Source: Thermophilibacter provencensis (GTDB taxonomy: Bacteria; Actinomycetota; Coriobacteriia; Coriobacteriales; Atopobiaceae). Taken from it: DNA of 64,000 nt. The first letter of the stretch is position 1. Each line of letters opens with the position of its first letter. A program made the position numbers and the translations under genes. A model generated the notes under the pieces. That model was not told the DNA's origin and did no database searches. It saw only the letters and a list, made by a program, of their open reading frames with translations. This document shows, in pieces, positions 1 to 7,100 of the stretch. The stretch spans positions 222,634-286,633 of the forward strand of contig NZ_JAUDEA010000002.1 of the NCBI RefSeq assembly GCF_030372065.1, in the 5' to 3' direction.

Positions 1-89
1 CAGCGCGAATCCTGCGCGCACATGTGCCGCTCCGCCGCGCCCAACACGCACGACTCCGCCGCGCGCACCGCCTCAGCCTCGCTCTGCAT
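1..89 (-). CDS. partial small prophage gene, runs off the left edge
   Basis: An open frame begins at an ATG at 89 and reads leftward off the window edge without a stop (29 codons visible). It overlaps the end of the upstream HTH gene by 17 bases, the kind of tight packing seen in phage early operons. The visible part is rich in Ala and Glu and shows no recognisable motif. Function unknown. The frame is short and the sequence is GC-rich, so it could also be chance. Confidence 0.35.
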   Translation of the reverse strand, partial: MQSEAEAVRAAESCVLGAAERHMCAQDSR

Positions 90-255
90 CGCGCCTCGCC
101 TCCTCGCGGTGATAGGCCTGCGTCACGCGCGTCTCGGGAACCCCAGCCTTGCTCGCCACCTGCCACGCCGTGAAGCCGCGCCGAAGCATCTCGTGCGCCC
201 AGCGCTCGAACGGCTCTCCCGTCGTGCAGGCGGGAGGCTTCCTCCACCCCGCCAT
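73..255 (-). CDS. small helix-turn-helix protein of the prophage early region
   Basis: The frame encodes a 60-residue basic protein. Residues about 18-50 (ERWAHEMLRRGFTAWQVASK, then AGVPETRVTQAY) look like a homeodomain-type or resolvase-type helix-turn-helix, so DNA binding is likely. The ATG at 255 is chosen because it follows the stop of the upstream small membrane-protein gene by only 2 bases; a GTG at 267 in the same frame would overlap that gene. It is the third gene of a leftward run (585 to 73) typical of phage early genes. The target and exact role are unknown; it could be an excisionase accessory or a small regulator. Confidence 0.6.
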   Translation of the reverse strand: MAGWRKPPACTTGEPFERWAHEMLRRGFTAWQVASKAGVPETRVTQAYHREEARRDAERG

Positions 256-257
256 CG

Positions 258-362
258 CTACCACCACCCGTCCGCCGTCATGACGGCCAGCGCGCAGAGC
301 AGCATGAAGGCGAGCGCGGCGCCCGGGTGGCGCTCGAAGAACGCGTCGACTCCGCTAGACAT
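258..362 (-). CDS. 34-residue single-pass membrane peptide
   Basis: This short frame starts at an ATG at 362, overlapping the stop of the upstream excisionase-like gene (stop at 355-357), and ends 2 bases before the next gene's ATG. The predicted peptide has a short polar start (MSSGVDAFFERHPG), one hydrophobic stretch (about residues 15-27, ending CALAVM) and a Trp-Trp C-terminus. This is the pattern of a small membrane protein. Its exact fit between two real genes is the main support. Function unknown; small phage membrane peptides can act in exclusion or lysis, but nothing here shows which. Confidence 0.5.
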   Translation of the reverse strand: MSSGVDAFFERHPGAALAFMLLCALAVMTADGWW

Positions 363-585
363 TGACCACCACCGGCCTCTCCATGACGTAGCGCAGCTGC
401 GAGACGAAGACCATCCGCCCGCGCTGGTAGCCCAGCGGCATGACGGACGGCAGGATGCCCCGCCTGATGCGCTTCTGGATGCGGTCCCTGCTGTATCCGG
501 TCAGGCGCGCGGCCTCGGCCACGCTGACCGGGTGCTCGCCGTCCTTGGGCGGAGGGCACCCCCACTCCGTTGCTGGTATACTCAT
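355..585 (-). CDS. excisionase-like DNA-binding protein
   Basis: A 76-residue protein whose centre (about residues 20-60) reads SVAEAARLTGYSRDRIQKRI followed by a wing-like RRGILPSVMPLGYQRGRMVF. This is the MerR/excisionase-type winged helix layout used by Xis and helix-turn-helix domain 17 proteins. Such proteins bend DNA at att sites or regulate early transcription. The ATG at 585 has a clear GGAGGT ribosome site 7 bases upstream. It is the first gene of the leftward run in the prophage. It could instead be a transcriptional regulator rather than a true Xis; the family call is more certain than the role. Confidence 0.65.
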   Translation of the reverse strand: MSIPATEWGCPPPKDGEHPVSVAEAARLTGYSRDRIQKRIRRGILPSVMPLGYQRGRMVFVSQLRYVMERPVVVNV

Positions 586-914
586 GTGTGACCTCCGTTG
601 GTCTTTGCCCTCGTGGTGATTCCGGCACCACGGGGGCGCTCTGCTCTCTACATCGATAAACAGAAAATCTGGTCAAGCCCTCCCGGCCCGGCCACCGCCG
701 CCGCCACGGGTCACGCGCGCCCGATGGGCGAAAGGAGTAGTCCCCATCGTTGCTGGTGGCATCCCTTGTCATGCCGTCTTCGCAGCGCCGTTGCGGCGCG
801 CCCCGGTCTCGTGAAGCCTATTTCCCGCGACTGCGGAGCCATGGCGGCGACGATGGCGGGGCCGGTCTTGCGATAGCCTCGTCTCGTCCGATGGACACGT
901 AGAAAGGGGAACCC
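586..914. promoter_or_regulatory. 329-base control region of the leftward prophage run
   Basis: No gene is supported here. The region must carry the promoter for the excisionase-like gene at 585. A perfect 7-base inverted repeat, CGTGGTG (612-618) and CACCACG (626-632), lies about 30 bases upstream of that start and could be an operator or leader hairpin. The rest is GC-rich without clear signals until the GAAAGGGG ribosome site before the gene at 915. Confidence 0.35.
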
Positions 915-1103
915 ATGCCGGACTTCGAGGACTTCGTGGCGTCGCTCGTCGACGACGCTGATCGCGACGAGGGCGCCCTTGCGCTCCTCCGCGCCTACCA
1001 CTCCTGGCTCGTGACGGAGCTGCGCAGGTCGGCCCTGCAGGCCTCCGTGTGCGCGCTAGGCGCCGTCGCCGAGCAGTGGTCGATGGAGGAGGGCACCCTG
1101 TAG
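915..1103 (+). CDS. small acidic hypothetical protein
   Basis: A 62-residue acidic protein with an ATG at 915 preceded by AAAGGGG at a good distance. The N-terminal half (PDFEDFVASLVDDADRDEG) is strongly acidic and the rest is predicted to be helical. I recognise no family. It lies on the strand opposite to its early-region neighbours, between the excisionase-like run and the Cro-like gene. The ribosome site and the charge pattern support a real gene, but homology cannot be judged here. Confidence 0.5.
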   Translation: MPDFEDFVASLVDDADRDEGALALLRAYHSWLVTELRRSALQASVCALGAVAEQWSMEEGTL

Positions 1104-1592
1104 CGCCCTTGCGCGCCCACCACGCCGACGGCTCGCCGAGTCGGGGGTGACGCCGGGCGGGAGAGGACATGGCAGTATCCATGCACCCGACGCCCGCAAG
1201 CCGCCAGCGTGGCGGGCGCGCGCAGTTCTTGCGAGAGCGGCGAGGTGGACGATGGAGACGGCTGCGCGCGCAGAGACAGATGTTTGTCTTGTACCTGACG
1301 CCCCGGTCTTGGCCGTCGCCATGACCTGCCGCGCTGTGTGGGTCAGCGCGAATCCCCATCGCCCGCCTCGCCACTCTCGCCTTCGAGAGCGCCGGGGTCG
1401 GCGCACGGCACCTTGTGGTGGGAACGCCCGTGCGCCCATCCAGACGCTCTCGACTCGTGCGGGTCGTCGCAACGGAGCCCGCACCGACGGTTCCCTTCTT
1501 TGGGGGAGCCGACAAGCCCTGATTCATCCGCCCCTGCCCACGGACTTCGCCTCTTGCGTCGGTCGGGGTCTGTCTTTGGTGGTGGTATGTGC
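1104..1592. other. 489-base stretch without a supported gene
   Basis: Open frames here are arginine- and proline-rich shadows in all frames, which is usual for GC-rich noncoding DNA. One 51-codon frame on the plus strand (1169-1324) has a GGGAGAGGA site before its ATG, but its composition does not look like a protein. The stretch lies downstream of the Cro-like gene and could hold degraded phage sequence. Confidence 0.4.
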
Positions 1593-1802
1593 TTAGGCGG
1601 TTGACAGCCGCTCGTCAGTCAGACCAAACAGGTAGTCGACGGAGCAGCCGAACATCTGCGCCATCTCGCAGGCCTTGCTGGACGGGACGGAAGTCTCGTC
1701 CTTCTCCCAGCTTCGAATGGTTCTTGACACAACGCCAAGACGCTCAGCAAGACCTTCCTGGGTGAGGTTGTGCTTCACTCGCTCGGAAGCGATGTTGTTC
1801 AT
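1593..1802 (-). CDS. Cro-like XRE-family regulator
   Basis: A 69-residue single-domain protein with a complete XRE/Cro-CI helix-turn-helix (about residues 5-60): LTQEGLAERLGVVSRTIRSW, then a Phe-Gly-Cys-Ser-Val-Asp-Tyr-Leu-Phe-Gly stretch typical of the family end. The ATG at 1802 is chosen over upstream starts because GGGAGGTGA sits just before it. It is transcribed leftward, divergent from the CI-like repressor at 1948, and shares a short operator region with it. This is the standard arrangement of a temperate-phage genetic switch, with this protein in the Cro position. It would act as repressor of the lysogenic promoter; that role is inferred from layout. Confidence 0.8.
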   Translation of the reverse strand: MNNIASERVKHNLTQEGLAERLGVVSRTIRSWEKDETSVPSSKACEMAQMFGCSVDYLFGLTDERLSTA

Positions 1803-1834
1803 CGGCTTCACCTCCCTCTGAGTACTCACTGCGT

Positions 1835-1857
1835 GGTTACTGATGACCATAGTAACC
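1835..1857. promoter_or_regulatory. operator-like inverted repeat in the phage switch region
   Basis: Perfect 7-base arms GGTTACT (1835-1841) and AGTAACC (1851-1857) are separated by 9 bases, midway between the divergent Cro-like and CI-like genes. A half copy, GGTTAT, recurs at 1907-1912. A small palindrome GAGTACTC (1820-1827) also has its half TACTCA repeated at 1916-1921. Paired dyads in a cro/cI intergenic region are normally the repressor operators. Confidence 0.6.
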
Positions 1858-1947
1858 AGTTTGCGGATATTTTCAACCCAAATTGAGAAAAATGTCTCCG
1901 ATTTATGGTTATATGTACTCAAACAGAGAAAGCGCGAGGTGATTACC

Positions 1948-2598
1948 ATGCCGTCAAATCAGAAGACCCCGCAGAACAACATGGGAGAGATGCGCAGGAG
2001 GGCTGGCCTCACGCAGAAACAGGCAGCCGAAGCGGCTGATATCCCGCTCGGAACGCTCAGAAGGTGGGAGCAGGGGCAAAATGATCCCGACATGGGCTCC
2101 TTGATGAAGCTGGCCGAGCTATATCACACGACCCTCGACTCGATGCTCGTAACGAATAGGGCCCTCCCTGCCAACGCCATCCCCGTGCGCGGCACCTCCG
2201 CGATGGTTCCCGTCCGCGTGCTCGGTCGCACCCACGCGGGCGAGCGCATGGACGAGCACGAGAGCGACTACGAGGCCGAGTTCCCCGAGGGCGTCGTGTC
2301 GCGGCACCCGAGGTGCTTCGCCCTCAAGGTCGAGGGAGACTGCATGAACCGCCGCTACCCGGAGGGGTGCCACGTGCTCGTAGACCCCGACGCCGAGCCG
2401 TCGAACGGGCGCGCGGTGGTCGCCGAGTTCGAGGACGGTCGCAGCGTGCTCCGTTGCTACTATCGCGGCCAGTCATCGCTCATGCTCACGGCTGACAGCT
2501 TTTCCGAGTACGAGGACATCATTCTGACCGGGGATGACCCCGTGAGGCTTGTTGGTGTCGTGGTCTGGTTCCAGGCTGAGAAGGAGGATGGAATCTGA
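1948..2598 (+). CDS. CI-like repressor: XRE HTH plus LexA/S24-type C-terminal domain
   Basis: A 216-residue two-domain repressor. Residues about 10-65 form an XRE helix-turn-helix (RRRAGLTQKQAAEAADIPLG, then TLRRWEQG). Residues about 120-210 match the S24/LexA peptidase fold, ending in a VVVWFQ-type strand. In LexA and lambda CI the nucleophile motif is Gly-Asp-Ser-Met; here it reads VEGDCMNRRYPEG, with Cys for Ser. The region where the catalytic Lys is expected reads GRSVLRCYY, with no Lys. Autocleavage by the usual Ser-Lys dyad is therefore doubtful. The ATG at 1948 has GAGGTGA before it. It diverges from the Cro-like gene and is followed, with stop/start overlap, by the lipoprotein gene, placing it in the lysogeny operon. 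Confidence 0.8.
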   Translation: MPSNQKTPQNNMGEMRRRAGLTQKQAAEAADIPLGTLRRWEQGQNDPDMGSLMKLAELYHTTLDSMLVTNRALPANAIPVRGTSAMVPVRVLGRTHAGERMDEHESDYEAEFPEGVVSRHPRCFALKVEGDCMNRRYPEGCHVLVDPDAEPSNGRAVVAEFEDGRSVLRCYYRGQSSLMLTADSFSEYEDIILTGDDPVRLVGVVVWFQAEKEDGI

Positions 2599-3191
2599 TG
2601 AAAAGGCAAATCGCGGCAGTGGCGCTGGTCGGGACGCTCGCCCTCGTAGGCTGCATGTCGCAGCCCGCCGATACGGCGGACGATACGCCGGTGGTGGAGG
2701 ACACCGCCGCAGAGGAAGAGCCGGAAGAGGTGGTGGAGGAAGAAGCGGAGCCGGAGGTTAAGACGGCGGCGGTGGGCGAGCAAATCTCCTACGCCGCAAA
2801 TACCGGCGGGCAGTTCCTTATCACGGTTGATGGCCTCGAATGGAGTCAGCGGGCAACCGAGAACAGCGGATTCGGCGATGGCTACTGCATGGGCTTCCTG
2901 CTCTTCAAGCTGACAAACGACGGCGTTGATACCTCCACCCCGTCCATGCGTCTCGGAAGGATGTGGCTGGAGGACTCCGACGGCGTGACACTCACCCCGG
3001 CCAACACCGGTTTCAGCTACGGGGAGTACGGCCTAGGCTTCGACTACAGCTTCGAGCTGTACGAGGACGGCCAGACCGTGCGCGTGGCCGTACCCTTCAT
3101 GCTCCGTGAGGGATCCACGGACTACACCGCCGTAGTTGATGGCGTGCGTGTGCCGCTGACTCTCACCGAGGGGGACCGCCCCATAGCCTAG
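2598..3191 (+). CDS. lysogeny-module lipoprotein, candidate superinfection-exclusion protein
   Basis: A 197-residue secreted lipoprotein. The N-terminus is a type II signal peptide (MKRQIAAVALVGTLALVGC) with lipobox LVGC, Cys19 as the acylation site. Residues about 20-60 are a Glu/Asp-rich linker. The remaining 130 residues are predicted beta-rich and resemble DUF4352-type immunoglobulin-like domains (ITVDGLEWSQ; VAVPFMLREG). The start overlaps the repressor stop (TGA/ATG share one base) and AAGGAGG sits inside the repressor end. Its place between the CI-like repressor and integrase is the position of the Ltp/Sie-type lipoproteins that block DNA injection in some Gram-positive temperate phages. 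That role is inferred from position only. Confidence 0.7.
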   Translation: MKRQIAAVALVGTLALVGCMSQPADTADDTPVVEDTAAEEEPEEVVEEEAEPEVKTAAVGEQISYAANTGGQFLITVDGLEWSQRATENSGFGDGYCMGFLLFKLTNDGVDTSTPSMRLGRMWLEDSDGVTLTPANTGFSYGEYGLGFDYSFELYEDGQTVRVAVPFMLREGSTDYTAVVDGVRVPLTLTEGDRPIA

Positions 3192-3202
3192 CCACAAAAA
3201 AC

Positions 3203-3241
3203 CGCGCCCGCAGGGTCCGCCAAGACAAGCCTGCGAGCGCG
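3203..3241. terminator. hairpin between lipoprotein and integrase genes
   Basis: A 12-base stem (3203-3214 with 3230-3241, one mismatch, CGCG at its base) lies 12 bases after the lipoprotein stop. A run of six A precedes it at 3196-3201, so it would read as stem plus U-run only on the minus strand. It may weaken read-through into the integrase gene or simply be structural. Confidence 0.35.
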
Positions 3242-3278
3242 AAAGGGTCCACCCCTCGACAGGATGGAGGGCACCATT

Positions 3279-4412
3279 ATGCCACGACGCAGGGCACGAA
3301 GTACCTGGGGCTCCAACGAGGACGCCGGAAACGGCAGGCGCCGCCTGCGCTACTGGGCCGACCTCCACGACGGGCGCGGCTACACGCGTCACTCCATGAC
3401 CATCGTCGGCTCGCGCCGCGACGGCGACGAGACGCTGGCGCGGCTGCGCGTGGAGCACAGCGCGGATAGGCCCACGCCCACGCTGCGCCAGGCTTACGAG
3501 GCGTGGTATCTCCCCGAGCTGCGCGAGCGCGTGGAGTCCGGGGACATGGCTCCGCATTCCATGACCATGTACGAGTCCACGTGGCGCGCCCATGTCTGCC
3601 CAGCATGGGGTAACACACCGGTTACCGACATACGCCCGCTGGGGGTTCAGCAGTGGCTGATGGGCATGACCACGGAGAGCGCGAGGAAGTCACTCGCTTT
3701 GATGGGGCGCGTCCTTGCCAAGTGCGTCCTCTACGAAGCCGCTCCAACCAATGTGGCCCGCGAGGACTACCGCATACCGCGCCGCACGGGACGCGAGCAC
3801 AGCAAGGACGTGTACACCCTCTCGGAGCTTCTTGCGGCCCTCGACGCGGTGAGGGGAACAGCCGCATACATACCGGCGATAATGTGCGGTCTTGCGTCGT
3901 GCCGCGTCGGCGAGTCATTGGGGCCGCTCCGCGCTGAAGTGCGAGAGACGGAGGTTCACGGCATGACGCTCGCTGTGGTAGACATCGTGCGACAGGTTGA
4001 CCGCTATGGCCACGTCGCTGACCGATTAAAGACTCGCTCCTCAGAGCGCCCGGTTGTGGTGCCCGAGCCGTGGGCGGCAGACGTGCTCGCGGTGGACGCC
4101 GAGTGGCTGTGCGACAATGGCTGCGGAGAGCCCATCGGGTCTGCCGTAGCCGGTCGCGCGTGGGATGCCAGACTCGCTGACGCGGGCCTCTCACCCATCC
4201 CATTCCGCAATCTCCGAAACTCGTGGCGCACCTACATGCGCTGGGAGTTGGGAGTGGCAGAGGACATGCTCGAGGCAATGATGGGCCACGTGGGCCGAAA
4301 CGTCGGCGAGATACACTACGACCGCCCGCGATGGGAGGTCTTCGCGGCGGCGGTCGCGGATGCCTGGATGCGCTACCGTGCGCGTGATAATGGCTCGCTT
4401 GGGACGATTTAG
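3279..4412 (+). CDS. int: phage/ICE tyrosine site-specific recombinase (integrase)
   Basis: A 377-residue tyrosine recombinase that would insert and excise the element. An N-terminal SAM-like core-binding domain covers about residues 60-150 (LRQAYEAWYLPELRERVESG), and the catalytic domain about 165-365. Visible catalytic elements are the first Arg in CGLASCRVGESLG, the second Arg in FRNLRNSWRTY, the Gly-His of MMGHVGR and the nucleophile Tyr in GEIHYDRP. The usual His of the His-x-x-Arg box is replaced (Arg-Asn-Leu-Arg), a change tolerated in this family. The ATG at 3279 is preferred over one at 3264 because GGAGG lies 8 bases before it. It is the last gene of the element, so the attachment site should lie just beyond it. 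Confidence 0.9.
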   Translation: MPRRRARSTWGSNEDAGNGRRRLRYWADLHDGRGYTRHSMTIVGSRRDGDETLARLRVEHSADRPTPTLRQAYEAWYLPELRERVESGDMAPHSMTMYESTWRAHVCPAWGNTPVTDIRPLGVQQWLMGMTTESARKSLALMGRVLAKCVLYEAAPTNVAREDYRIPRRTGREHSKDVYTLSELLAALDAVRGTAAYIPAIMCGLASCRVGESLGPLRAEVRETEVHGMTLAVVDIVRQVDRYGHVADRLKTRSSERPVVVPEPWAADVLAVDAEWLCDNGCGEPIGSAVAGRAWDARLADAGLSPIPFRNLRNSWRTYMRWELGVAEDMLEAMMGHVGRNVGEIHYDRPRWEVFAAAVADAWMRYRARDNGSLGTI

Positions 4413-4611
4413 GACAATCGACCAACGTTTCCGCAGTTAAATTAGGTTGTTACTATACTCCTTGAGTATACGGCATGGCGGGCGGGGTGGACACAGGGTC
4501 GCGCAACGGGCCGTGGGCGCCGGGGTCGTTCTTCTCTGCACCAAAAGGGCAGGTTTTGGGTTTTGAGGGCCTGCGCGCTTCTCGCACGTGCCCACCGTGG
4601 CACTTTGAGGA

Positions 4612-4766
4612 GGTTTTGGGCAATAGATTTTATATCTGAGCCCCAAACAGAGCGTCAGCCGAGAAGGGCCCGCACTTCTCGGCCGCAAAACCGCAGGTCA
4701 GAAGAGCCCTCAAGCCGAGAAGGACACGCTCTATCTGGCTGAGCATCAAACATTTTGCCCAAAACC
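4612..4766. repeat. TTTTGGGCAA-type inverted repeat element, 155 bases
   Basis: The two ends begin GGTTTTGGGCAA in opposite orientation. The left arm (4612-4654) and right arm (4727-4766) are imperfectly complementary over about 40 bases and both run into AGAGCG. Inside is a second perfect 9-base hairpin, GCCGAGAAG at 4659-4667 against CTTCTCGGC. The same end sequence recurs at 26707-26849 and at the right window edge. Confidence 0.7.
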
Positions 4767-4827
4767 GCCGCGATTTGACAGGGGTCGACGGAGAGGCGGG
4801 GCAGCCGATGGCGCAGGGACAACAGAA

Positions 4828-4854
4828 CGCGCCGGGCCCGTGAGACCCGGCGCG
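4828..4854 (-). terminator. terminator of the fructose operon
   Basis: Perfect 9-base stem CGCGCCGGG/CCCGGCGCG (4828-4836, 4846-4854), 35 bases downstream of the fruA stop. On the minus strand it is followed by TTCTGTTGT, a weak U-rich tail. Confidence 0.6.
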
Positions 4855-4888
4855 CAAGAAGGAGGAGCGAGGGGACAACGAGCCGTGC

Positions 4889-6865
4889 TTACTTCTCCAA
4901 GCCGCTCTCCTCGGGCGGAAGGGGCTTCTTCCAGAAGGAGATGATCAGGCAGCCCACCACGGAGCCGATCAGCGCGGCGAGCAGCCACATGAGGCCGTTG
5001 CCGATGACCGGGGTGACCCAGGCGCCGCCGTGCGGGGCGGGGCTGGTGCAGCCAAAGAGCGCGGAGAGCGCGCCGGCAACGGCGGAGCCGATGATACAGG
5101 AGGGCAGCACGTGGCCGGGGTCGGCGGCGGCAAAGGGGATGGCGCCCTCAGAGATGAAGGACAGGCCCATGATGTAGTTCACGATGCCGGCGTTGCGGTC
5201 GGTCTTGGTCCAGCGGTTCTTGAAGAAGGTGGTGGAGAGAGCGATGACCAGCGGCGGGACCATGCCGCCCACCATGACGGAGGCCATCATCATCTGGCCG
5301 GTGGTGCCAAGGCCGCTCGCGGGGTCAAGCGCCGCGGTGCCAAAGACGTAGGCCGCCTTGTTGAAGGGGCCGCCCATGTCGACGGACATCATGCCGCCCA
5401 GAACAAGGCCGAGAAGGACGATGTTGTTGGTGCCCAGGCCGCGCAGGAAGTTGTTGAGCGCGGTGTTGATGAGGGCGAAGAGCGGGTTCAGGGCGAGCAT
5501 GACCACTCCGATGGCGAGCACGCCGAGAATCGGGTAGATGAGCATCGGCTTGATGCCCTCGAGCGAGGACGGGAGCCGGTCGCAGAGCCGCTCGATGCCG
5601 AGCGTCATGTAGCCCGCGGCAAAGCCCGCGAAGAGCGCCGCGATGAAGCCGCCGGAGATGAGCCCGGAGGTGTCGAGCGTGGAGAGGTAGGCAAAGTCAT
5701 AGCCCACCTTGGCGAAGATGCCGCCCACAAAGCCGGGCGCAAGGCCGGGCCTGTCCGCGATGGACATGGAGATGTAGCCCGCGAGGATGGGCAGCATGAA
5801 GCCGAAGGCCTCGTTGCCGATGGTCTTGAAGAGCGCGGCCGCCGGGATGGACGAGCCGTAGGCCGCGGTGCCGAGGCCCGGCTGGTCAATGAGGAACGCG
5901 ATGGCCGTGAGGATGCCACCGCCGATCACAAACGGCAGCATGTGCGAGACGCCGTTCATGAGGTTCTTGTAGATGGTGCGGCCGATGCCCTCGCCCTCCA
6001 CGCTCGCCGAAGCGGCGTCGGAGGAGCCGCCGGCGTGGTGGTACACGGCCGCCTCGCCGTTCATCACGATGTTGATGAGCGCCTCGGGCTCGTTGATGCC
6101 GCGAGTGACCGAGCAGCTGTAGACGGGCATCCCGTCAAAGCGCGCGAGGTCGATGTTCTTGTCGGCGGCAATGATCACGCCCTTGGCGCCGGCGATGTCC
6201 TGAGCGGTGATGACGTTCTTGGCGCCGCCCGAGCCCTGAGTCTCCACCTTGATGCGCACGCCCATCTCGGCGGCCTTCTTCTCCAGCGCCTCGGCAGTCA
6301 TGTAGGTGTGGGCGATGCCCGTGGGGCAGGCCGTGATGGCAAGCACGTCGTAACCCGCGGCGTCACGCGCGGCGGCACCGGCAGCCTTGGCCCTCTCCTC
6401 GGCGAGGTGCTTGTCCTCCTCGGCATCCACGAGGGAGCGGAACTCCGCAGGCGTCTTGGCGGCGCGCAGGGCGGCGCAGAAGTCTGCGCCCAGGAGCAGC
6501 GTGGAGAGGCGGCTCAGCACCTCGAGGTGCGTGTTGGCCTCCCCCTCCGGCGCGGCGATGAGGAAGAGCAGCGTGGCAGGCTCGCCGTCCGCGGACTCGT
6601 AGTCAACGCCGGCGGGAACCGTCATGGCCGCGAGGCCCGGGGCAGAGACCGCCGCCGTCTTGGCGTGCGGGATGGCAATGCCGTCGCCGAGGCCCGTGGA
6701 GAACTGAGCCTCGCGCTCGCGCACCGCCGCGGCATAGGCCGCCTTGTCGGCCACGTTGCCGCCCTTGTCCATAAGCTCGACGAGCTCGTCGATGGCCTCC
6801 TCCTTAGACGCCGGCGCACCCCCGATCCCAATCGACTCAGGCTTAAGCAAATCCGTGATTCTCAT
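4889..6865 (-). CDS. fruA: PTS fructose transporter subunit EIIABC
   Basis: A 658-residue three-domain phosphotransferase permease that imports fructose and delivers fructose-1-phosphate to FruK. EIIA covers residues 1-150 with phospho-His67 (GIAIPHAKT). EIIB covers about 172-270 with phospho-Cys180 (ITACPTGIAHTYMT). The membrane EIIC domain fills about 300-655, with many hydrophobic segments and the motif GLSFISEGAIPFAAADP. Length and order match fused fructose EIIABC proteins. The ATG at 6865 is chosen because the EIIA domain starts there and GAAAGGG precedes it; an upstream ATG at 6895 lacks support. It is the last gene of the operon, separated from fruK by an inverted-repeat element (6985-7100). 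Confidence 0.95.
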   Translation of the reverse strand: MRITDLLKPESIGIGGAPASKEEAIDELVELMDKGGNVADKAAYAAAVREREAQFSTGLGDGIAIPHAKTAAVSAPGLAAMTVPAGVDYESADGEPATLLFLIAAPEGEANTHLEVLSRLSTLLLGADFCAALRAAKTPAEFRSLVDAEEDKHLAEERAKAAGAAARDAAGYDVLAITACPTGIAHTYMTAEALEKKAAEMGVRIKVETQGSGGAKNVITAQDIAGAKGVIIAADKNIDLARFDGMPVYSCSVTRGINEPEALINIVMNGEAAVYHHAGGSSDAASASVEGEGIGRTIYKNLMNGVSHMLPFVIGGGILTAIAFLIDQPGLGTAAYGSSIPAAALFKTIGNEAFGFMLPILAGYISMSIADRPGLAPGFVGGIFAKVGYDFAYLSTLDTSGLISGGFIAALFAGFAAGYMTLGIERLCDRLPSSLEGIKPMLIYPILGVLAIGVVMLALNPLFALINTALNNFLRGLGTNNIVLLGLVLGGMMSVDMGGPFNKAAYVFGTAALDPASGLGTTGQMMMASVMVGGMVPPLVIALSTTFFKNRWTKTDRNAGIVNYIMGLSFISEGAIPFAAADPGHVLPSCIIGSAVAGALSALFGCTSPAPHGGAWVTPVIGNGLMWLLAALIGSVVGCLIISFWKKPLPPEESGLEK

Positions 6866-6984
6866 TCCACAACCCTTTCTCCCCAAGGCAGCCACAGCCG
6901 CCCACTGCTGACGATTCGCACACGCCTCCCCCGACCCCGTGCCCCAAGGCCTTCGGGATGCGAGAAGAGCGCTGTTCCTAGTTG

Positions 6985-7100
6985 GTAGCCGCCAGGCGCG
7001 GGGCGATAAGGCCCGCCGCGAGTTCTGCAGACGCGCCCTTAGCGGCGAAGCTGTCCGAGCGCCGGGTCTTATCGCCCCGCGCCCGGCGGCGGACTGCTAC
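6985..7100. repeat. conserved-loop inverted repeat, copy A
   Basis: Long arms pair across this fruK-fruA gap. The core, GGCGCGGGGCGATAAG, spans 16 bases ending at 7010 and is perfectly mirrored at 7068-7083. Imperfect pairing extends outward to GTAG at both ends. The 47-base loop (7016-7062) contains GCGAGTTCT and GCGAAGCTGTCCGAGCG. The same loop words occur in two elements at 57251-57408, although the arms there are unrelated in sequence. Confidence 0.75.

Larger units (their letters stand above)
4413..4888. other. 476-base junction between integrase and chromosome
   Basis: No coding frame is supported. It should contain the right attachment site of the element. A perfect inverted repeat TATACTC/GAGTATA (4454-4460 and 4464-4470) lies 40 bases after the integrase stop. 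The right half holds the TTTTGGGCAA-type inverted-repeat element (4612-4766) and the fructose-operon terminator (4828-4854). No tRNA or tmRNA fragment was recognised as the integration target. Confidence 0.5.

Noticed and set aside
1169..1324. 51-codon plus-strand gene with a good ribosome site
   Set aside because: The product is Arg/Pro-rich with no domain pattern and the region is GC-rich in every frame; the ribosome site alone is weak support.
4413..4611. tRNA or tmRNA gene as integration site after the integrase
   Set aside because: No cloverleaf, T-loop GGTTCRAAT or CCA-type end was found in this stretch.
5030..6988. 652-codon plus-strand frame opposite fruA
   Set aside because: It is the complement of a clear PTS gene, rich in Gly/Arg/His/Glu, a common shadow in GC-rich DNA.
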